From NCBI GenBank assembly GCA_905250125.1, contig CAJNOL010000782.1, positions 35,013 through 99,012 of the forward strand: a DNA stretch of 64,000 bases, given 5' to 3'. The stretch is from Rotaria sordida (Eukaryota > Rotifera > Eurotatoria > Philodinida > Philodinidae). Under the pieces are notes generated by a model. The model saw only the letters and a program-made list of their open reading frames with translations, was not told where the DNA came from and made no database searches. Shown here piece after piece: positions 21,067-33,129 of this stretch (its first letter is position 1; each line of letters starts with the position of its first letter). A program made the position numbers and the translations under genes.

Positions 21067-23636
21067 AATGAAAAATCCTAAATGCAGCAATAAAGAACAT
21101 TCAAATATATTTTGTCAATAATTTGTGAAAATATAAAGGAAAATTATTTGTTCTTGAATTTTCGGCTTTTACTGATCAAATTTAATAAAAGAAAAAGAAA
21201 AAGAAAAAATTTAACGAAATATATCCAAAAATAAATAACGGCTTTTTGTTTTTGTTATTCAACGATATACTTTAGGAATTACATGGAACATGTATTACGC
21301 AAGATTCAATCTAGACGAATCGGTTTCATATCGTCAATTCTATTTTAATATTATAAATACCTGAATATGTCAAATACACTGAAATAGAAACATCTGTTGT
21401 GATTTTTTTTTGATGTGTTAAATAGATAGTGTTGATAAGCAGATTGAATAGGCATTATAAACTCGAGGAATATTATTTCAATTTCAATATTTGAAGGGTA
21501 AATTTTTTTATTATACGCACATATTGATATGATTTTGGTTGTTTTTATCAAAGAGATTGTTCTCATGGAAATCAAAATTTACATATATAGAGGAAAAGAA
21601 ATTGAAACATATTTTCATACCTACTTTCCTTCTTATCACAAATGAACCGATAAAATTATCCGTCACAGTCTATAGTCAGATGCAATTTTATTGTCATGTA
21701 TATAATAAGTCATTAAAATTTGAAATTATAACAATAGTAGAGTAACATGAATACAGTAAAACTTTTACTAGCGAATACCTCCTTACTCTGGACAGTGAGC
21801 AAATTTTTTGCAGTCCCTGTTGATATTATAATCTCTCTAATATGAATAATGTTTTTTGTTCTCTTTCTCTTTTCTTTCATCTATTTCGTATGCACTACGA
21901 GCACGTGCATTTTGTGTATGATTCGACTATTATACGTATAAAGAATTACATCACGACACGAGTTAAGTTTGAAAGAAAACAAAAAAATACTATTAATTCA
22001 TGATAGTAAAAATGGTAATGATTTATCACTATGAAAATTGATTGAAAAATATCATAAATCATTCAACTTTGTATCAAATATTTTAAAACATAAAATAGAA
22101 TATTGGAAATGATTATGAAACAAATCAGAATCAATGTGTTAGATGAAAATTAAATGGTATCAATGCATAAAAACTAGACAATCAATGATTTGTACAGGAA
22201 AATACAAAAAAAAATGAATTCAAAAACAAAAAAGATAAACAACATTAGAAAATTCTATTAAAAAAAAAACAATTAAATTTTGGTGTTGTATTGGAGAAAT
22301 CTTTCAATTCAAGTCATTCAGATGATAAGAGAATAAATAACAAGACCTTTATCTATGACTAATATAGAAGCGAATTTTTCTGGAACCTGTTCTTCATTTC
22401 ACTGCAAACCATACTTCAACTCTCTAAAGTGAATATCTCCGCATATAGTGAACACTTTTGAATGCTTTCGATTATATTCACAATAGAAAAGTTTCGCTGT
22501 AATTATTTTGTTTATTTTATCGACGCATCGTAAAATATTAGGTTTTTTTTCGAAAAACAAATACAAAGACCATACCAAAACTACTGATTTTTGCAGATAA
22601 TACAATACAGAATCAATGTAATTAACGTTTTACCTCAGCAAAGATATAAAATAGTAGCTATGCTTATCGACATACCATTGTCCTTTTTAAGAACATTTGT
22701 GAAAAGAATTTTTCGAATTATCTTTAATTTAATATAAATATCATCCATTCTTGGTTATAGAAATATTAATGCAATGATTCAGATATATTCGATTAATCAA
22801 ATTCATCAATTAGATAAGTACATGAAAACTATATCGTATTGTACCTAAAAGATCAGACGAGTAGAAATTAATGATGACACATTTCCATGCGAGATAGTAA
22901 AAAAAAACATGTTTATGACGATAGTTGTTTGAATATTGTAATAATGGCTTTTTTTCTATTCTGTGCATTAGCTGATATACTTTGCCTCTTCGTTGAATTG
23001 ATAAGTGGTTTTAGAGTACTTTAGATATAAAATTGATGACTGGAAGTCTGTCCTCTTTTTTAAGAACATTGAATGAGTCATTGTAAGAAAATATACAAAA
23101 CATCCTTATGAGACTAACTTACTCAATTAATATGTAAATGATGAAGATTTATTATTCGGAACTCTTCTGATTCGAACAGCCTATGCCCATTTATGTGTGA
23201 GTAATCAAACAGTGAGTACCTAAGAATACTCAATGAATTTATTGCTTTTTCTTTAATCGATCAAGTCCAACAGATTTTGATTGATCAAAACAATACCTAA
23301 GCGTTATATTGAATATCTTAACCAGGCTTATGATATTTTTGTTTTTTGTTTAAGTCAAAGATGATTTGAAAAATACTCTCAAAAACTGTTTTGAAACAAA
23401 GTGATTGTGAGTAGTTTAGCACGATTACTAGTTTAAATATTTTATTGAACGAAAGCTTGATTAATTTTATTTGCTGAGACTTTATGTACAAAAAGCCGAT
23501 ACTTTAAATGTAGGTACTCATGGTACAAGCAAAAAAAAAAATTAGTTAATAAAGTTAGTTTTATCTTGAATATAAAAAGCAAGAGTTTTCGTTAAGTACA
23601 TCGATAAAATTTATCCCACATATCATATTTTTATTG
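21067..23636. other. Intergenic, nothing recognised
   Basis: AT-rich DNA of 2.6 kb between the neuropeptide gene and the YihY-like gene. Several open frames of 60-75 codons exist on both strands, but none shows a motif, leader or splice continuation. No strong inverted repeat was seen. Confidence 0.4.
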
Positions 23637-24572
23637 TTAAATATTCAATGGTTGTCTCGTTTCATCATAACGATATACATGAGAAAGTTTACTAATATAT
23701 GTTCCAAGTGAAACAGGTAATGGTTGAATATGTTCATAAAAGAAAGCATTAATTTGTGCACCTAATACAATTATAATAGCTGCATAAAAAAGAAATAAAA
23801 GTAAAATAACTGCAATACCAATTTGACCTGTATAACTTGATAAAGATTTTGTTACATAAAGTGGAAAAAGTATCATAAATAATTGTAAAGCACCAGCGGC
23901 AACAATTGATCCACACCATGTTTGTTTCAATGTCATTTTTTTATTTGGTATAATTAAATAAATAATTTCAAAAAAAATAAATGAAAAAAATAAACTTAAT
24001 AAAATTCCAGCAATATATACTCCAAAACGTCCACCAGCATTTGGAATTGCACCAAGAAGTAATGATGGAGCTGATGATGCAGCTACCATTAATGGTATAA
24101 GTATAAGAAAAAGAAAAAGCATACCAATAGCTAATATACGTTTTTTAAGAAATTTTCGTTCTTCAACACGATAAATTATTGTTAAACATCGGTCAATAGC
24201 AATAAATAATCTTGAACTACCAAGAATAGCAAATATTATACCAATTGCTAATATAACTCCAGCATCATGTTGTAATCGTCTAAATGCCATATTTATTATT
24301 TCTCGTACACCTTCATTAGCTTTTGGAGGAAATGAATTAACAATATGATTTCTTATACGATTTTGTAAATCAGGACGATTACCAATAATAAGACCGAGTA
24401 TACCAAATAATGTTATAGCCATAGGTAATATTGCAAGTAATATATTAAATGCTAACATAGCAGCAAGAACGAATGACCAATCATGTCGAAATTTTTGAAT
24501 AAATAAACGGAAAGGTGTTGTTTCTTTTTTAGCATATTGAAATAAACGGGTATTAGTTACTGTTGACTCCAT
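23637..24572 (-). CDS. YihY/BrkB-family inner-membrane-type protein, 311 aa
   Basis: This is an intronless frame of 311 residues, close to the ~290 typical of the bacterial YihY (UPF0761, formerly linked to RNase BN) family. It shows the family's layout: a cytosolic N-terminus ending FRHDWSFVLAAMLAFNILLAI, then about six hydrophobic helices (ITLFGILGLIIG; VILAIGIIFAILGSS; ILAIGMLFLFLILIPLMVAA; IAGILLSLFFSFIFFEIIYL; GSIVAAGALQLFMILFPLYV; GIAVILLLFLFYAAIIIVLG). It also has the GAQINAFFYEH segment that closes bacterial members (GAExNAxxE). IPNKKMTLKQTWCGSIVAA corresponds to the conserved P...W...G..A loop. The molecular function of the family is not settled. Lack of introns in a region of intron-rich genes, plus a bacterial family, makes horizontal acquisition a reasonable inference. 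Codon use is as AT-rich as the neighbours, so a transfer would be old. Confidence 0.8.
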   Translation of the reverse strand: MESTVTNTRLFQYAKKETTPFRLFIQKFRHDWSFVLAAMLAFNILLAILPMAITLFGILGLIIGNRPDLQNRIRNHIVNSFPPKANEGVREIINMAFRRLQHDAGVILAIGIIFAILGSSRLFIAIDRCLTIIYRVEERKFLKKRILAIGMLFLFLILIPLMVAASSAPSLLLGAIPNAGGRFGVYIAGILLSLFFSFIFFEIIYLIIPNKKMTLKQTWCGSIVAAGALQLFMILFPLYVTKSLSSYTGQIGIAVILLLFLFYAAIIIVLGAQINAFFYEHIQPLPVSLGTYISKLSHVYRYDETRQPLNI

Positions 24573-25395
24573 AATCGTTACAATAATGTCTGTGTGTGTA
24601 TTTTAGAGTACTATAGATTATACTATATTTTTTCGTTCTATTCTTGTAGAATGACGTATGAAATACACAGCTCTCTTGTTGTTGTTCTTTAGCTTCTTTT
24701 TTTTTTGTGTCCTTGACAAGATACTATAAATAACTAGTAGAAATGGCGTTGCATAAAAAATTTGGTCTTATGATATAGTCTATTTTGATTGTGGTTGATT
24801 AAGTATTACGAAGAATGCTCGTGGATGAAATATTTTCCCCATGACCATTAAAATTAATTTGCTGTTGTCGAAACAAAAAAAGTATCAACTACATTTTGAT
24901 AATTAACGTGTATACAAAGTTTTTAATGATGTAATTGATTCCATTGTACAAGACATTTATCATTACTCAAATTTTTGTCTATAGAAAAATATTCAAAAAA
25001 ATAAGAGTGTACTTTAAACGTGACTGTTTGTAATAGATAAAGTCAATGAGTTCAAGATAAACAGACGATGATAATCAATTTTTTTCCGTTCTTTAGAGAT
25101 GTTATGCGGTGAGAGGCAAGTGCTCCGACACGATTGATTATTTCTATAAATCATTTATGTGCTCAATGCTTTCACTGTTGCATCCCTTATGTGAATCAAA
25201 TAATTACAGATGCTCGAGCATTAGCATTTCTCTAATTTTTATTTGAATAAGTATTATAATATAATCTCACTAATATAACAAAGCAAATAAATACAATTGT
25301 AAATTATAATTGCTTTTTTTTCTCGGTCGTATTAGAATTGGTACATAAGATGGTAGACAACAGTTTAACGATAATAGATTTTCGATTTTTTTGTG
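24573..25395. other. Intergenic, nothing recognised
   Basis: The upstream flank of the YihY-like gene followed by AT-rich sequence. No gene or RNA feature was supported. Confidence 0.4.
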
Positions 25396-25912
25396 TTCTG
25401 TAGTGTTAAGCATATAACTCAAATCCAAATAGCGATTTTAATAGCTAAAGAAGTTCTCTATCTGATGCATTTTATAACAAGATTTCATATGGTAAGGTTT
25501 TTAAACAATTGGATACGGTAGTTTTTAAGTTCCAGACGATAAATTTTTAACAATATCATGTTTAAGAGCACAAAATCAGGGATCACCGCATTTTCTACGA
25601 TTTTTTCGTAAAAGTTAAAACTATCACAAAAAATGAAATTTATCAAAAAAACGATTGAAAAATGTCTTTTTGTGATACTTTTGACCTTTTAAGTGAAAGT
25701 CGTAGAAAATGTGATGACTTCTCGTTTTGTACTCTTTAAAATGACATTGTTAAAAAATAGTATTTGAAGCCTAAAAACTACTATATTCAGTTTTTTTAAA
25801 AATCATGTCATCATGGTTCATCTAGTTCGGAGTCCACACTAGAGAAAAAAACTCCGTTGCCTATTAAAATCACTATCTGGATTTGAGCTAGACGCTTAAC
25901 ACTATCGAAAAA
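25396..25912. mobile_element. Foldback element, family A copy 1 (full length)
   Basis: The ends carry a terminal inverted repeat of about 50 bp (TAGTGTTAAGC, then CTCAAATCCA, then GATTTTAATAG). Pairing continues through most of the 515 bp: GGTAAGGTTTTTAAA, ACGGTAGTTTTTA and TTTTCTACGA each have inverted partners, so the whole sequence can fold into one hairpin with its tip near 25660. It has no coding capacity. A second, shorter copy lies at about 38.65-38.94 kb in a NOMO intron. Confidence 0.8.
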
Positions 25913-26401
25913 TAACCAATCAAAAATATGTTGTTATAAAACTTTTTTCCACTACATTTGTTATCGATAATATATTCCGAAAGACGAAAACAAAGGTCAA
26001 TAGTCTAAAAATATTATCAAAGATCTTGTATACATAGGAAATTATCCATAATTTAATTGAAATGATTAAATTGGTATTTTCCTAGAGAAGATTTTGTATT
26101 CATCCTTCTTTTGTGTCATTTATTAATAGACTTTATTTTAATTTTTACATATATTTTATAAAGAAGATAATATTATTAGACATATCAATGCTAATATTTA
26201 ATATAATTAAATTTATTTAGTAGATGAAAAATTGAAAAGAAAATATTTTTTTTTATAGATTAAATTAACAATCAGAAAAAGCAACTTTGAAAAAACAAAA
26301 GACTGTCCTACAAAAAGAAAAAGATAGAATTATATTCCATATATTATTCTATATATATATATATATATACACGCACACACATAGTGTCTAAATATCAAAT
26401 A

Positions 26402-29400
26402 CTAAGTCAATGAACGATTGATTGATGATAGACTTTTGTTAGTTAATGATGGCGGTGGTGTTGGTGTTGTAGCTGAACGCAATATTGTGTGTCGTTGTTT
26501 GTTTGTTAATACTGGTGAATTTCTACCAGAATTCATTGGACTATCGGGTAACATTTTATTTGAACTATATAAATGACTTGATTTTTGACGTTGTGTTAGT
26601 ACTTTTTCATGTTCAATACCACCATCTGATGCTATTGTTAATGCCGATAATGATGCTCGTTCGTGTGTTATTTCTCCTGTAACACAGCCAATAATATTCG
26701 ATGGATCAACGTGATCAGCTTTTTCTAATTCTTGTATTAATAAATCGATTTTTTCACCATCAGAATCAAGCATTGGTGCATCACCATTAGCTGTTTGTTT
26801 TTTTTCAAAATAAGTTGCACGCACAGCAGCTAACCAATGAACACGACGTATACGTAAAATTTGTACATCTTCACTAACACGTAAACTAAAATCAGGTATA
26901 AATGGACGAAATCTATTAGACTTTGAACGTATCAGATCATCAAGTTTTTCATCTGGATTCTAAAGAAAAAAAATTTATTTTTGTCTTCTACTTTTTCTTA
27001 TAAAATAATAAATGTAAATATCTTACACAAAGTGCACTAACACCAAAATAATAGAATGAACCAATTTCACTAACAATTTTTTCTTTTCCTGTTTCTAATT
27101 CTGCATTACCATTAACAATAAGAACAAAATAATCCACTGGTTTACCATATTCATATATATATGTAATTTTACCAGATTTAGCTTCGTCTTCATCAAATTC
27201 ATATTCTTTAAACAGATCAACATTTAATAGACGACTTAAAATATTAGATGAAATAAATTTATCTTTGAAAGGTTCAATACCTATATAAATATATAAATAT
27301 TATTTTAGAATTTAATTACAAGAGAAAAAAAACAATTTTACTTGTTGATAAAAATTGAAAAACAGCTACTTTCATTTGTGCTGAGATTCTACTTACTACT
27401 TCATTTGCATTTTGACGAATAAAAACAGAAAAATCTGGTGCTTGAGAAAGAGCATTGCGAACTTTTTTACGATTGTCAGCTAAATAACAAATATATATTT
27501 TACAAAATCGTCTTAACATATTCGAAAAATTGAAAATGAATAGAGACGAGATGAGAGATACGATCAGACACGTACGACAAATATTTTGCAGAAGAAGAAA
27601 TAACAGTTATTAACGAATGAAAATTGTTCAATTCATATCTTATCCTTTTAGCTAAATTAATTTTTAGTAGTGAAAGAAAAATTTCAGCTGGTCGATCAAG
27701 TTTTTAATGATATTTTGCTTATATAGCGTTGTTATAGTGATTAGAACACTATAGGACTTTAATGACAAGGTAATATCTGTTTCTCGTGAAGTGCATCAAT
27801 ACAAAAATATTCCTAGATTTATAATCTTAGAATGAATCTCTAACATTTAGAGAGAATATTATTGAAAATAGTATATTTTATATGCTCGTCTGCACTAGTG
27901 TCTTGTATAGATACGAATTTTTGCAACCGGAGCTAATCGACATGCGGCGAATACTTTCGCAATCACAGTACGTTTTACAAACTATTATTATATATGAAAA
28001 AGTATACTATTTAGTTTCTTCCATAAATAGCAACAAAAAAACAAAGCGATCATCTTAAATTTCACAAAACAACAATTGATTTAAGGTTCACTTGGTATTT
28101 TTCTCCTTCTTAAATCCAATTAATTTCGCTAACTATACGTTTGTTTATTGCTGATTATGTTACTATGGAACGACAGTATTGGTGCCGAACATTATAATTA
28201 TAGATACAAACATACATCAATGTATTTTTCCCATCATGAACATACATGTTCATCTTTGTGATAATTCATCTTTCTGTCAGTGTATTCAGTTACTTCATAA
28301 TATGATTTATCATCATCTGTGGATGAAGTTTTTATTAAAACCGAATTCTTTTAGTAAAACAATATCGCATTTTCACGTCTCTCATCTGTTCTCAAATACA
28401 ATAAATTGCTCAGGTTTTCACTTCTATACTTTTATATAAATTAGCACTTTGACAAAGTAAAAATACTTGGCAATATCGAGCGTTCATTAATTACTGGATC
28501 GAGTCTCTACTATAAGATCATACGCCGGATCCGAATCGACATTTTTTTTTCATATCCGGCATCGGGATCCATACTTCAAGGGAAACCGGGTGCCTAACTC
28601 GGTGGTAAGACAGTAGTCAATACGTGTGTCAATGTGTTCACATCTCTATCTCTGATTTTATAGATATATAACAGTATTGTTTTGTTTTACTTACTAAATA
28701 CATCTGTTTCATCAACAATTTCTTCTTGAATCATTTCTTCAATAATATCTTCTAATGTAACAATACCAACAGCTCTTGCTCTTGGATCATTTTCACTTGT
28801 ATTATCATATTCAACAACAACACCTAAATGGTATTGTTCTACAAAAAAGAAAAAGAAAATAAACCGAAATATAATGAAAATATTTTTCTTTAAAATAAAC
28901 CTTTTTTAAATAAATTAAATACATCATAACTTGAATCATCTGGCGTAATTGATGTACCATAACGATGTTTACAAAAACTCATTATATGTCTTACAGTAAA
29001 TTTTCCTGACTCAGTATCAGGTAAAGCAAAATCACGTGCATATACAAGGCCAACTATATTATCTCTAAAAATTAGAAAAATTCATATTTGTTTTTTTTTG
29101 TTATATATATATATATATATATGAAAATAATCAGACTTTTCTCTCTCATAAACAGGTATTCTTGAATAACCAAAACCATAAACATTTAAAACAAGTTCAT
29201 CATCAACAATACGATTTGCTTCAAGCATAAAAACATCTTCTAAATTTGTCATAACAACACGAATTTTTTTTTCTTTTAAGCTAAGTACACCGGTCATAAT
29301 AATCTTTTCACGATCTTCAATATCAGTTGTTGCTGTATGTTTTAATAAAGCACTCATTTGATCACGTGTATAACGTGCACCAACTTCTTCTCCTTAAATT

Positions 29401-31758
29401 ATAAAATAGACAAAAATTATATTATTATACAATAAAAACATGTTCTTTTTTTAAATAATACAAATAAAATGAAATTCATACTTGATGATCTTATAACAGA
29501 ATTCTATCAGTACTTCGAATAAGTTGAATTATGTCATCATTCTATTATTCGGTTTCATTCAGCCTGAGTGATGTATTGAAATCGATTATCCATAATTATA
29601 ATATTGAACGAATGACTTTGTACGCAATCTCATTTTTCATAATCAGTCAAGTTATCATTGTTTACTCTCTTTCTATGTTACAATTTCAATCATAGTAAAA
29701 GATTTTTCTGTATCAATAAGAGATGTACGAAAACAAGGTGTTTTATCGGTCCCGCGGTAGCTTCTTTTCTAGAGTAAACTATTCCAGAATTTATTCATAT
29801 CATATCTATAAAGAATTCTTCAATACTCGGTTTATTTAGTCAACTACGAGTACTTTTTTTTTTGGTCATCTCTCTTGAATTATTCTCTGATTGATGATTT
29901 ATAAGATGATTCGCTTAAAATCTTTAGTTCCGGTTGAGACAACATTTTTTTTTTGTAATCCCAGGACGGGCAATAAAATTTGTCCTGTAGATTTCTAATA
30001 TCAATATACAACGAAATAGAAAATTTCTTATTCAAAAATTAGGCAACAAACAAATGTCTATAGACTAGAAGAACTTCAAATCATATCATACCATTATATT
30101 TTCTATGAGTATTTTCAAATATATTACCTAGAATAATATCGAGTAATTTACTCAATGGAAATGAAATTGGAAGTGTCAATATCATAAAAAATTGTGTTAA
30201 TAAAATAGTTTTTGAACCAACTTTAAGTCCATGTCGAGAACATATAGCTTGAGGAATAATTTCACCAAAGATAACAATTGCTAATGTTGCAGCAGCAACA
30301 GCTAATCCACCACTAATTAATGTATCAAGTAAAATTGTTGTTGTTGAATTAACCAAAACATTACCCAATAAAATAGTACATAAAAGAAAATTACCACGTT
30401 TACGTACAGGATATATATGTTTAGCATATTTACGATCATTTGGTGTACCAGCTTCTTGTATAACTAATAAATCATGTGGTGTTAATGACATTAAACCAAG
30501 ATTTAATCCAGAAAAAAGACCTGATAATGTTAAAAGAAATATTAAACAAAGAATTGTTGTCCAAACAGGTAAAGCACGACGAGTTACTCGAATTTTTAAA
30601 CCAGGTCTACAGAAACAAAAAAAAAGAAGAAGAAGAATAATCAAATAAAAGAAATATTTCGAAAGAAAAAATAATAATACCGATCTCCTTGATGAAATAC
30701 TTCATTAGTATTACTTGGTCTTAAACACATATATAAAGTTGAATTATAATAAGGTAAATTAAGAGTGATATAAGCACGTTCACTCATACGTTCATGTGGA
30801 TCGAATTGATCTACTTCTAAAGTATATATTTTATCTTTACGTTCCCATTCACATGATTCCGAATGAGTTGTAAATGAGAGTTCGGCACCATCGAGATTTT
30901 CACCTTAAAATAAATTAAATTGATTATTATGAATATATGTAAAAATGAATGGAAAAAATATTGGATGGATAATTTGTTTTTCTTTTTGCCAACAGTCGAT
31001 GAGTTAAACATCGTCAAGAAGAATCGAATCAAGATATATTCAATAATTTTCGTACATAAATTATGATTATAAGATTTTTTTCCTAATTAATAACTGCAAA
31101 CGATGAATAATAAACTCAAATAGAAATTTGTGATTAATGACGTAGGTATGTATATGTTTTGAAAAACATTCAATGATTATTAGTACCTAACGAGTTGACC
31201 TTAACTTAAATATATGCCCTTGAGAATTTTCGTTAATCAAAAGTTATTAAAAATATAGCAATACACCTCGCAATTTGAAGTAGACAATATACTCATTTAT
31301 ATTTTTCATAAATTATATTTTTCTGTAATAAATCATTGTTTATAACATATATCTCATTAACCAGGTTCTTTATTTCTTACGTACCATAAATAGCAAATTC
31401 CGCATTCGTATTTCCTTGTATTTCCCATTCTCGTTCTCCTTCCCCATTAAAAACATAATCACCTTTAGCAACTGGAAGCATTGTAAGTAAATAAGTTCTT
31501 GAACGTTCAGATGGCAATTTGTGTTCATCAGCTGTATGAAATTTTTCTTTTTTGCTTCCATTCATCATTACAACATGTCGCCGAGAAGTCTTAAGTAAAA
31601 CAAAAATATGTTTAATGAAAGATTTACAAAAATAAAATAAAATAAAAAACAATGGAAAATAATTTTACCTTTTGTTTATTATTTAACTTATTGAAAATTG
31701 AAATTGTTTCAATATTCATTATCATTGAACTTAGAATAATTATGTGAAGAAAAATCAT
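26402..31758 (-). CDS. CNNM: CNNM-family metal transporter/regulator, 10 exons, 848 aa
   Basis: CNNM (ancient conserved domain) proteins are membrane proteins involved in Mg2+ transport. Exons: 31669-31758, 31385-31589, 30681-30903, 30092-30606, 29137-29392, 28901-29064, 28695-28838, 27342-27479, 27027-27280, 26402-26959; all phases close. The upstream ATG at 31758 gives a signal peptide ([20 protein letters not shown]). Residues ~31-170 are the extracellular domain. Residues ~175-345 are the DUF21 membrane domain ([43 protein letters not shown]). The two CBS domains follow ([56 protein letters not shown]). TDNRKK introduces the cyclic-nucleotide-binding-like domain (~575-730, [20 protein letters not shown]). 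The tail is Ser/Pro-rich. Long introns 27480-28694 and 29393-30091 contain no evident exon. Exon 5's donor (GTCTGATT) is weak. Vertebrate paralogue assignment (1-4) is not possible. Confidence 0.95.
29103..29122. repeat. AT dinucleotide repeat in a CNNM intron
   Basis: About ten TA units lie just downstream of the exon 5 donor of the CNNM gene. Confidence 0.9.
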
Positions 31759-33129
31759 TTTGTAAGAAAAATAAAATACACAAATACTTTACAAGATAAA
31801 AAGTTTACAGGAATAAATTATTATTATTATCACACTAACGCGAGACACTTCAAGCAATCAATCAATTCAATCAATGGAAATCAAAAAAATTGAATTAACC
31901 TAACTTACAAAAAAAACAGGAAAGAAAGAATGAATGCGTAAAAGAATTACTAATAAAAAACAAGAGAAAATATTAAATAATATTAGTCATTAAATATAAT
32001 TTATTTTTTGGTATAGATAAACAATAACTTATATTAAACTGATAAAAGTCCCAATTATTAATTGTTCTGTTACAGAACATAATGAAAATAAATGGTTAGT
32101 TTGATGTACACTAAGAAGAACAATTCGATCTACTAGTTAAATAAATAAGATGAATAATCTAAAAAAGAATCAAAGAAAAAAAATATAAGGAAAAAAAAAA
32201 TATATATGTTGTTTTCTTTTTTTCTATCAATTTTCTCGACTGAAAAAAGAAATTTAGCAATTCTTTTTTCTTGCTCGCTTACTTATACGTGAATATATTT
32301 CACCTAATCTATAAAATATCGGAAAGAATTAAAAGAAGAAAAAAACAACGTTAAAGAATAAAAAAATATCCTTAAATGCACATAAACATATATACCAATC
32401 ACGCAATCATGTTTTTATCTAGGTGAAAATACCACATCTTATTCTAATCAATTATTCCCAAAATCATGATAACCTTAACTTAAGTATTTCGTTAAATAAC
32501 CTTAAAAACAAAATGAAAACAAGAAGATAGGTATCTATGTACATACATATGCATATTAACAAAAAAATAGATGATTATGATTAAATACAATGTAAATGTA
32601 GTCATGCATGGCAAAGATTATTGATCGGATGATGTCAATCGGGACAAAACATCCAAAAAATTACGCCTGGATAGATAATCTTAGAGAAAAACATTACATA
32701 AATTTATTGACCTATATATGTATAAAACTGAATACTCATTAGATAAAGTTAGGTGAACAAAGGATTTTCCGTCATGCTCAATGCTATTTAATACTAAATC
32801 TCTTATAGTTTGTAATACATCAAAAATAATGCCTAGAATAAATGGATAAAAAAAATAAAATATCGAATTTCTTATCGTTTTCTTTTTTTTTCCTACAAAA
32901 AAAATATTTATCATAGAAAGAACAGATAAAACAGAACAGGATATTTTTTTTTATTTTTAGTCGCTGGAGAAAAAGATTGTTTTTTACATATAATATGATA
33001 GAGGGCAATAGTAGTTCGTATTATCGAGGTTATTTTAGCAACATTTATGGTAACTAATATACCAATCATTGAGATTTCATTCTGAATTCATTTATTTCAT
33101 ATTTGTTTTATTCAACAAAAAAGAAAGTG
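31759..33129. other. Spacer between divergent CNNM and NOMO genes
   Basis: This 1.4-kb AT-rich region separates the starts of the minus-strand CNNM gene and the plus-strand NOMO gene and must contain both promoters. Homopolymer A and T runs are frequent. No specific promoter element or additional gene was identified. Confidence 0.5.
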
